64,000 bases of DNA. Origin: CAIYZT01 sp031385445 (GTDB lineage Bacteria > Pseudomonadota > Alphaproteobacteria > Rhodobacterales > Rhodobacteraceae). A program made the position numbers and the translations under genes. Below the pieces are notes generated by a model. That model searched no databases. It saw nothing but the letters and a program-made list of their open reading frames with translations, and was not told the origin of the DNA. Every line of letters starts with the position of its first letter. Within the stretch, counting starts at the first letter, position 1. Shown here in pieces: positions 58,159-64,000 of the stretch. The stretch spans positions 1 through 64,000 of the forward strand of contig JANNBM010000029.1 of assembly GCA_031385445.1 (NCBI GenBank), read 5' to 3'.

Positions 58159-61100
58159 AACCGCTCTCCCGCCATCGCCGCCGCGATGGAATTGCGCCGC
58201 GTGGTCCAAAGCCCGGCCTCGGCCAGCTTGCGAAAGGTGCCCTCTATAGCGGCCAAAGCGCCGGGGTTTTCGCGCGCCAGAAAGGCGTGCAGATCGGGGC
58301 GGCCGAGGGTGGCTTCGTGATACAGATCAAACAGATGCGCCGGAACCACATCGGCCAGATGGGCAAAGGCCGCCATATGGTCCAGCGTCGCGGCGATCTC
58401 GGCGCCGCCGCGAAAACCATGCCGCATCATGCCGTTCGCCCAGTCCGGATTGGCGGCGCGGGCGCGCACCACGCGGGCAATCTCCTCGGGCAGGGTGCGC
58501 AGGCGCAGCGCCTCGGGGCGGGTGGCGTCAAGGTGGTAAAGCGTGGGCTTCTCCGCGCCAAGGCGGGCCATTGCGGCGGCAAAACCCGCCTCATGCGCGG
58601 CGTAATCAGCGGCCATCAGCACGTCGGTTTCGGGCAGATCCTGCGCGTGCAAAAAGGTGTCGGCGGCCTTCAGACGGGATTCGATCCCGGCGCGGTCAGC
58701 GTGCAATTCGCCGTCCGAACCAAAGGCCCAGGACGAGGCGGACAACCACGCCTCCCCCGCCGCCGCGCGCGCATCCGCCGTGAAATCGTCCATCGCGGTG
58801 CCCAGACCAAGCCCGTATTGGCCGGGTTCAGGCGCATAAACCCGCGCGCCGCCTTGCAGATAGGGATTGTCGGCGGCGGTTTCATCCCGTGCCGAAAGGG
58901 CGGCGATGCCAGCCTCGAACAGACCAGCAAGCCCCGGAAATATATCCCGAAACAGGCCAGAAACCCGCAAAGTGACATCAATGCGCGGCCGGGCGAGCAG
59001 TGCCAGCGGCAGGATATCGAAGCCCGAAACCCGCCCCGACCCCTCGTCCCATTTCGGCGCCAGTCCTGCGAGGTGCAGCGCCATGGCGAAATCCTCGCCC
59101 GAGGTGCGCATCGTCGCCGACCCCCACAGATCCACCACCAGACCGCTGGGATAATCGCCATGATCCTGCAAATGGCGGCGGATCAGCTCTTCGGCCATTT
59201 TCGTGCCCTGCGCCTGGGCCGATCTGGACGGAACCGCGCGCGGATCGACCGAGAAAAGGTTGCGCCCGGTCGGCAAAACATCGCTGCGGCCCCGGTTGGG
59301 CGATCCGGCGGGACCGGGCAGCACATGCGCGCCGTTCAGCGCGGCCAGCAGCCCCGCGCGCTCCTGCGGGCCGCAATCGCCCCGGCCAAAGATATGCAGC
59401 CCGTCGCCAAACTGGCTTTCCTTGATATCGCAGACGAACCGGTCAATCCGGGTGATCGCTTCGGCGGGGCTGGCGGTCGCGGCCAAGTTCAGATCGGCCG
59501 CAACGCCCGACGCGGCGGCCTCCTCGCGGATCGCGGTGATCAGGCGGGTGCGGCGGGCGGGATCGAGGCCGTCAGCGGTGGAATATTCGTCCAAAAGCCG
59601 CTCCAGCCGGTGCAAAGCCGGGGGCACGGCGGCGGCGGCAAGGGGCGGCGGAAGGTGGCCAATCGTGACCGCGCCAATGCGCCGTTTGGCCTGCGCCGCC
59701 TCGCCCGGATCGTTCACGATAAAGGGATAGACGACGGGGATGGACCCGATCAGCGCCTCTGGCCAGCACGCGTCTGACAGGGCGACTGATTTACCCGGCA
59801 GCCATTCAAGCGTGCCATGCGCCCCCATGTGGACAAGGGCGTTTATGCCAAGCGATTGAAGCCAAAGGTAAAACGCGACATAGGAATGGCAGGGCACGCG
59901 GGCGACATCGTGATAATTCTCGGCGCGCCGGTCCTTGTCGCCGCGCAGGGGCTGCGCCGCAATCAGCGCCCGGCCCGCCCAAAGCGCGGTAAACTGAAAT
60001 GCGCCGCCTTGCACCACGCCGTCCGCCTCCGGCGCGCCCCAAGCGGTGAAAAGCGCTTGTTGCAGGGCCTCGGGCAGGCGGGTGAGGGCGGCGGTATAGT
60101 CGCCGAGCGGATAGGCGATGCGGGCGGGGGCGAGGGCGACGGCAAGGCCCGGCTGCGGCGCGCACTGAAAGCCTGCTTCGGCCAGATCGGCCAGCAGAGC
60201 CTCCGCCGACGCCATGGCATCAAGGCCGACGGCATGGGCCAGTTGATGCTCTTTGCCCGGATAGCTGGACAGCACGAGCGCAAGGGATTTGTCGGCGTTC
60301 GGCAAGGCTGTCAGGCGCACAATGGCGGCGACCCGGCCAACGATGGCCCGAATGCGCGCCGCGTCCGCGCGGTGCGAAAAGCGCGAAAACTGTAGGTCGG
60401 GGTCGCGCTTTCCGGGGGACTTAAAGCTGGCAACTCCGGCGAAAATCCGGCCGTCCACCTCGGGCATCACAACATGCATCGCCAGATCGGCAGGCGACAG
60501 CCCCCGCGCCGACGCCGCCCAATCGCGGCGGCGCGCAGTGGACAGGGCCACCTGAAACACCGGGCAGCGCGCGGTATCGAACGGGGTCTTGCCCTGACCG
60601 TCGCGCGCCGAAAAAGCGGTCGCGTTGACCACAGCAGCGGGCGGGGTTTTGGCGATCTGCGTGCCCAGCCAATCCGCCACGCCCGGCGCTTTGAGCGAGG
60701 GCGCGAAGGCCCCGATGGCGGGCATCCCCTGCGCGCGAAACGCCGCGATCAGCGCATCCACCGGCGCGGTATCGGCGGCGGTCAGATATGAGCGGTAAAA
60801 CGTGATCAGAACCTGCCCGGTCAGATCAGGCGCCGGTACAACCCCCTGATCAGGATCATAAAAACCCATGTCGGGCACGGTTTTCTCGCCCGCCACCGGC
60901 CCGGCATAAATGCCCGCCGCAATCGCCAACTGCGCCAGCGCGGCCTGCGCCGCCACCGCGCCGCCTGCATCGCACAGCGCCTGCAACCGTCGCAAAGTGG
61001 ACAGCGGCAGGGTGGACAATTCCTCCAGCCTCGGGTCATGCCGCCCGTCCGCCGGCAGCACCGCAAGCGCGATGTTCTGCCGCCGCGCCAGGTCTTGCAA

Positions 61101-61397
61101 GAGCGCAAGGCCATGCGCCCAATAAGCCTCGCCGCCGATCAACCGCACCAGAATCCCGCGGGTTCCGGGCAGGGTCTTTTCCGCCCAAAGATCCACCGAA
61201 AGCGGATGTTTCAACGCCATCAGATTGGCCAGCCGCAGCGTTGGCAGCGCGCCCCTTGCCCGTTTCCATCCCGCCTCGAACGCGCCAAGATCGCTGTCGG
61301 AAAACGACAGCACGATCAGATCGGCCGGGTCTTGCGCCAGATCATAGGCCTGCGCCTGCTCGTCCAAACCGTGGCTTTCGGTGAACAGGATATGCAT
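58155..61397 (-). CDS. cobN: Cobaltochelatase subunit CobN
   Basis: A 1080-residue large subunit of the ATP-dependent cobaltochelatase CobNST, homologous to magnesium chelatase BchH, which inserts Co(II) into hydrogenobyrinic acid a,c-diamide. Family blocks include LSSYPGKEHQLAHAVGLDA near residue 380, VHMGAHGTLEWLPGKSV near 530 and the C-terminal MRHGFRGGAEIAATLDHM. It is shorter than many CobN (about 1200+). CobS and CobT are not in the window. It lies 71 bases after cobW and is coupled to cobG. Confidence 0.97.
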   Translation of the reverse strand: MHILFTESHGLDEQAQAYDLAQDPADLIVLSFSDSDLGAFEAGWKRARGALPTLRLANLMALKHPLSVDLWAEKTLPGTRGILVRLIGGEAYWAHGLALLQDLARRQNIALAVLPADGRHDPRLEELSTLPLSTLRRLQALCDAGGAVAAQAALAQLAIAAGIYAGPVAGEKTVPDMGFYDPDQGVVPAPDLTGQVLITFYRSYLTAADTAPVDALIAAFRAQGMPAIGAFAPSLKAPGVADWLGTQIAKTPPAAVVNATAFSARDGQGKTPFDTARCPVFQVALSTARRRDWAASARGLSPADLAMHVVMPEVDGRIFAGVASFKSPGKRDPDLQFSRFSHRADAARIRAIVGRVAAIVRLTALPNADKSLALVLSSYPGKEHQLAHAVGLDAMASAEALLADLAEAGFQCAPQPGLAVALAPARIAYPLGDYTAALTRLPEALQQALFTAWGAPEADGVVQGGAFQFTALWAGRALIAAQPLRGDKDRRAENYHDVARVPCHSYVAFYLWLQSLGINALVHMGAHGTLEWLPGKSVALSDACWPEALIGSIPVVYPFIVNDPGEAAQAKRRIGAVTIGHLPPPLAAAAVPPALHRLERLLDEYSTADGLDPARRTRLITAIREEAAASGVAADLNLAATASPAEAITRIDRFVCDIKESQFGDGLHIFGRGDCGPQERAGLLAALNGAHVLPGPAGSPNRGRSDVLPTGRNLFSVDPRAVPSRSAQAQGTKMAEELIRRHLQDHGDYPSGLVVDLWGSATMRTSGEDFAMALHLAGLAPKWDEGSGRVSGFDILPLALLARPRIDVTLRVSGLFRDIFPGLAGLFEAGIAALSARDETAADNPYLQGGARVYAPEPGQYGLGLGTAMDDFTADARAAAGEAWLSASSWAFGSDGELHADRAGIESRLKAADTFLHAQDLPETDVLMAADYAAHEAGFAAAMARLGAEKPTLYHLDATRPEALRLRTLPEEIARVVRARAANPDWANGMMRHGFRGGAEIAATLDHMAAFAHLADVVPAHLFDLYHEATLGRPDLHAFLARENPGALAAIEGTFRKLAEAGLWTTRRNSIAAAMAGERL

Positions 61398-61468
61398 GTC
61401 AGCCGCCCCGCCAAAGGCCCGGCGCTGCGGCGCAAAGCTTGCACGGAAAAGGCGCGGCCAAAGTCATC

Positions 61469-62494
61469 TTATGCCTCGATTGCCGACAGCAAAACCGCGC
61501 GGATCGCTTCAGCGTCGATGTTGTGATGCTCGGCGATCACCACCAACTGGGTCTGGCGCGGCGACGTGCCCCAAGGGCGGTCAAACTGATGGCGCACCCG
61601 CTCCCCCACGGCCTGAAGCAGCATCCGCATCGGCTTGCCAGCCACCGCAACATAGCCTTTGACGCGCAGGATTTCCTGCTCGCGCGCCAGCCGCTGCACC
61701 GCCAGAACCAACGCTTCGGGCGCGCTGATCTCGGGCAGATCGATCACGACCGAGTTGAAATCGTCATGCTCGTGGTCGTCGGCGCCGTCATGGTGGCTGG
61801 GGCGCGCCGCGATGTCATCTTCGGCGGCGGCCATCAGGCCAAGGATCACGCGCGGGTCGATAATGCCGTCGGTCATGGCAATAATCGGCAATTTGCGCGG
61901 GCTTTCCGCCTCGATCACTGCGCGGGCCGCGGCAAGGCCAGCCTCACCGGCCAGATCCGCCTTGGACAGCAAAACGATGTCGGCGCAGGAAATCTGATCT
62001 TCAAACACCTCGGACAGCGGAGTTTCGTGATCGGACGCGCCCATCGCCGCCGGATCAGGCGCGAAACGACCCGCCGCCACCGCCTCGGCATCGGCCAGCG
62101 TCACCACCCCGTCAACCGTGATCCGAGAGCGGATCGCAGGCCAGTCAAAGGCTTTCAGCAACGGCTTTGGCAGGGCCAGCCCCGAGGTTTCGATGATGAT
62201 GTGATCGGGCCGCGTCGGCAGCGCCATCAGCGCCTCGATCGTCGGTATGAAATCCTCTGCAACGGTGCAACAGATGCAGCCATTGGCCAGCTCGACGATG
62301 TTTTCCTCCGGACAGGACGCATCGGCGCAGGATTTCAGGATATCGCCATCCACCCCCACGGTGCCAAATTCATTGACCAGAATAGCAAGCCGTTTGCCCT
62401 GCGGATTGGCCATCAAATGGCGGATAAGCGTGGTCTTTCCCGCGCCCAAAAAGCCGGTGATCACAGTGACGGGGATTTTTGTCAGGTCGGTCAT
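61469..62494 (-). CDS. cobW: CobW family GTPase / metallochaperone
   Basis: A 341-residue G3E GTPase. Walker A GFLGAGKTT is at about residues 13-21, the metal motif GCICC near 68-72 and SKAD near 180. A His/Asp-rich stretch (HHDGADDHEHDD) near 230-241 resembles metal-binding loops. CobW is thought to deliver Co(II) to CobNST, which fits its place directly before cobN. The ATG at 62494 overlaps the DUF1636 stop; the longer frame is antisense noise. Confidence 0.95.
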   Translation of the reverse strand: MTDLTKIPVTVITGFLGAGKTTLIRHLMANPQGKRLAILVNEFGTVGVDGDILKSCADASCPEENIVELANGCICCTVAEDFIPTIEALMALPTRPDHIIIETSGLALPKPLLKAFDWPAIRSRITVDGVVTLADAEAVAAGRFAPDPAAMGASDHETPLSEVFEDQISCADIVLLSKADLAGEAGLAAARAVIEAESPRKLPIIAMTDGIIDPRVILGLMAAAEDDIAARPSHHDGADDHEHDDFNSVVIDLPEISAPEALVLAVQRLAREQEILRVKGYVAVAGKPMRMLLQAVGERVRHQFDRPWGTSPRQTQLVVIAEHHNIDAEAIRAVLLSAIEA

Positions 62495-62856
62495 AGGGAC
62501 TCCGAAGGCAAGGGGGGGATACGGGCAAGCGATTGCTTGCGAAAGATAATCGGCCGTTCGCGCCAGGGAACGATACCGTCCGCCGTGGTGGCATAGGCGG
62601 CCGCGCCGCGCAGGATTTCGGGCACATCGGCAAGGGTCAGGCGGCCATAGACATAAGACCAGGCGCCCGCCTTCATCAGCGCGATATTGCAGCCGTGATC
62701 GCAGGCCGAAAGGCATTCGACCGGGCGGATATGCACGCCCAAAGGCGCAGCTTCGGCGCTCAGCGCCGCGAAAAGCTGCGCGCCGGGCGCGGCCTCTCCC
62801 TCGGGCACAGGCGCGCCCGCTTTGCAGCTCATGCAAACGTGAAGTGTTGCCGTCAT
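62491..62856 (-). CDS. DUF1636 ferredoxin-like protein (copy B)
   Basis: A 121-residue DUF1636 protein with CMSC (residues 8-11) and CLSACDHGC near 47-55 as the likely [2Fe-2S] ligands, one cysteine more than copy A. It is the first gene after the second cobalamin riboswitch and is coupled to cobW (ATGA). It is clearly diverged from the copy at 49491-49808, so the two may have different partners. Confidence 0.87.
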   Translation of the reverse strand: MTATLHVCMSCKAGAPVPEGEAAPGAQLFAALSAEAAPLGVHIRPVECLSACDHGCNIALMKAGAWSYVYGRLTLADVPEILRGAAAYATTADGIVPWRERPIIFRKQSLARIPPLPSESL

Positions 62857-62963
62857 CCTCAGCCTTTCCTCAGCCGCGGGATAAAGCGCCAACAAGAAAG
62901 GCGGGCATGCGCCCCCCTTGCCTGATGGTCGCGGATCACCCCGTCCGCCCATTCAGATCGTCA

Positions 62964-63145
62964 TGTTGGCAGGTCTCCCGGCTTGCAGAGCGGCCCCTTG
63001 CGGCGCCTTGGCCCCCACCTTCCCAAGCTTTCGCCAGTGGCAATGGGGCCTCTCCGGTCACGGTCGCGGGGGCGGCTGATCTTTGGGATTTCGCCCTTGA
63101 CCATTCCCTCTTCGCCTGACCCCGAAGGGGCAGGAACCAACAGAG
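62964..63145 (-). promoter_or_regulatory. Cobalamin riboswitch ahead of DUF1636-cobW-cobN-cobGHIJ
   Basis: Read on the minus strand: GGTTCCTGCC (63138-63129), AAGAGGGAATGGTC, GCCGCCCCCGCGACCGTGAC (about 63075-63056), GCCACTGGCG, GGGAAGGTGGG and the closing AGCCGGGAGACCTGCC near 62983-62968. The order matches the B12-box. It ends about 110 bases before the DUF1636 start. The remaining bases of this 460-base spacer (62857-63316) hold the divergent promoter area for cobO. Confidence 0.94.
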
Positions 63146-63316
63146 GTTCATTGCGGCCAAATGCGCCAAAGAGTCAAGGAAAGCCGCGCCGCTTTGGCAG
63201 TGATTTCCGACCTTTTGCCGCACCGGGGTCGGATTTTGCCCCCCACCCGGCGCGCCGGGGTCTTTTCATTGGTCATCGCCGGGCCTAGGTTGATGATCTG
63301 CACGAAAGGCCATTGC

Positions 63317-63949
63317 ATGACAGACGACAGCGCGCCCGAAACGCCAAACGACGACGCCCGCCATGCGGTGAAAATGGCCAAGAAAAAGGCCGCCCGCGAC
63401 AAGATCATGGCCACGAAATCGGGCGAAAAGGGCCTGATCATCGTGCATACCGGGGCGGGCAAGGGCAAATCTTCGTCCGGATTCGGCATGATCCTGCGCT
63501 GCGTCGCGCATGGCATGCCCTGCGCCGTGGTGCAGTTTATCAAAGGCGCATGGGACACCGGCGAGCGGCGGATCCTGACCGAAAACTTCGCGGACCTGTG
63601 CCAGTTTTACGCGATGGGCGAAGGCTTTACCTGGGAAACGCAGGACAAGAGCCGCGACATCGCGGCGGCGCAGGCGGGCTGGGAAAAGGCCAAAGCGCTG
63701 ATCCGCGACCCCGCCGTGCGCTTCGTTCTGCTGGACGAGATCAACATCGCGCTGCGCTATGACTATCTGGATGTCGCCGAAGTTGTGGCCTTCCTGACCA
63801 GCGAAAAGCCGCCCCTGACCCATGTGGTTCTGACCGGGCGCAACGCCAAGGAAGAGGTGATCGCGTGCGCCGATCTGGTGACCGAGATGACGTTGATCAA
63901 ACATCCGTTCCGGTCTGGCGTAAAGGGACAGCCAGGGGTGGAGTTTTAG
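63317..63949 (+). CDS. cobO: Cob(I)yrinic acid a,c-diamide adenosyltransferase
   Basis: A 210-residue CobA/CobO-type ATP:corrinoid adenosyltransferase attaching the 5'-deoxyadenosyl ligand. The P-loop HTGAGKGKSSSGFG is at about residues 43-56. VVQFIKGAWDTGE and LLDEINIALRYDYLD are family motifs. AAAGG precedes the ATG at 63317; the longer frame was rejected because it runs through the riboswitch spacer. It is transcribed away from the other cob genes, so its start is outside the riboswitch's direct control. The last 51 bases of the window hold no gene. Confidence 0.95.
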   Translation: MTDDSAPETPNDDARHAVKMAKKKAARDKIMATKSGEKGLIIVHTGAGKGKSSSGFGMILRCVAHGMPCAVVQFIKGAWDTGERRILTENFADLCQFYAMGEGFTWETQDKSRDIAAAQAGWEKAKALIRDPAVRFVLLDEINIALRYDYLDVAEVVAFLTSEKPPLTHVVLTGRNAKEEVIACADLVTEMTLIKHPFRSGVKGQPGVEF

Positions 63950-64000
63950 GCGAAGGCAATTTGGCGGATGGGGTGCAGGGCGGCGCTGCCCCCCATGGCT

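Noticed and set aside
1..64000. CRISPR arrays, tRNA or rRNA genes and prophage modules
   Set aside because: No regularly spaced direct repeats, tRNA-like T-arm/acceptor patterns, rRNA cores or phage structural genes were seen in either strand.

Overview
The window is a high-GC, densely packed alphaproteobacterial chromosome segment. Gene content points to the Rhodobacterales (Rhodobacter/Paracoccus/Roseobacter-type). The pointers are DUF1150 beside Hsp20, an Lrp/trxB divergent pair, a fused sulfate adenylyltransferase-APS kinase, a RibN-type riboflavin transporter behind an FMN riboswitch, and the aerobic (CobG/CobN) cobalamin route with CbtAB. This is inference from gene families; no 16S gene is present. 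Most operons use ATGA or TGATG stop/start overlaps.

Layout. (1) 1-135: the 5' edge of an IS630-like insertion sequence running off the left end. (2) 233-28177: a housekeeping region. It holds ubiK, lgt, a MidA-type methyltransferase, pgeF, lrp/trxB, sat-cysC, cytochrome b561, hsp20-DUF1150, purEK, a lipase, an FMN riboswitch with ribN, NUDIX/GNAT genes, groESL with a perfect CIRCE operator, a TraB/MBL/EamA operon, ppaC, a HAD hydrolase, ribF, YcgN, threonine aldolase and prs. (3) 28200-45709: a catabolic island. (4) 45706-47402: a flavodoxin-fold oxidoreductase and a UDP-glucuronate-epimerase-like gene. (5) 47467-63949: a cobalamin supercluster.

The catabolic island is the most notable part. 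A divergent promoter with an 18-bp perfect palindrome (37754-37771) separates two arms. The right arm starts with a 761-aa fusion of a flavin monooxygenase and an old-yellow-enzyme reductase, the architecture known for 2-aminobenzoyl-CoA monooxygenase/reductase. It continues with an SDR, a MarR regulator, an atypical crotonase, an acyl-CoA dehydrogenase, a thioesterase, a Rid-family protein and a 2-aminobenzoate-CoA-ligase-like enzyme. The left arm holds enoyl-CoA hydratase, 3-hydroxyacyl-CoA dehydrogenase, thiolase and a kynureninase-like PLP enzyme. Next to it lie a kynurenine-formamidase-like cyclase, a second MarR and both subunits of an indolepyruvate:ferredoxin-type oxidoreductase. Together this looks like an aerobic CoA-dependent route from tryptophan/kynurenine/anthranilate through a dearomatised CoA ester to beta-oxidation. 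The steps after the fused enzyme are inference. Three copies of a composite intergenic repeat sit at module borders of this island.

The cobalamin cluster encodes CobA, I, G, J, M, F, K, L, H and B, all methylation, contraction, reduction and rearrangement steps from uroporphyrinogen III to hydrogenobyrinic acid a,c-diamide. It also encodes the large chelatase subunit CobN, CobO, CobE, CobW, two DUF1636 ferredoxin-like proteins and the cobalt transporter CbtAB. Two cobalamin riboswitches, both on the minus strand, lie ahead of DUF1636-cobW-cobN-cobGHIJ and of cbtB-cbtA-cobF. cobK lies on the plus strand between the two halves, and its start codon overlaps the divergent cobL start codon. CobS, CobT, CobQ, CobD, CobP and CobV are not in the window.
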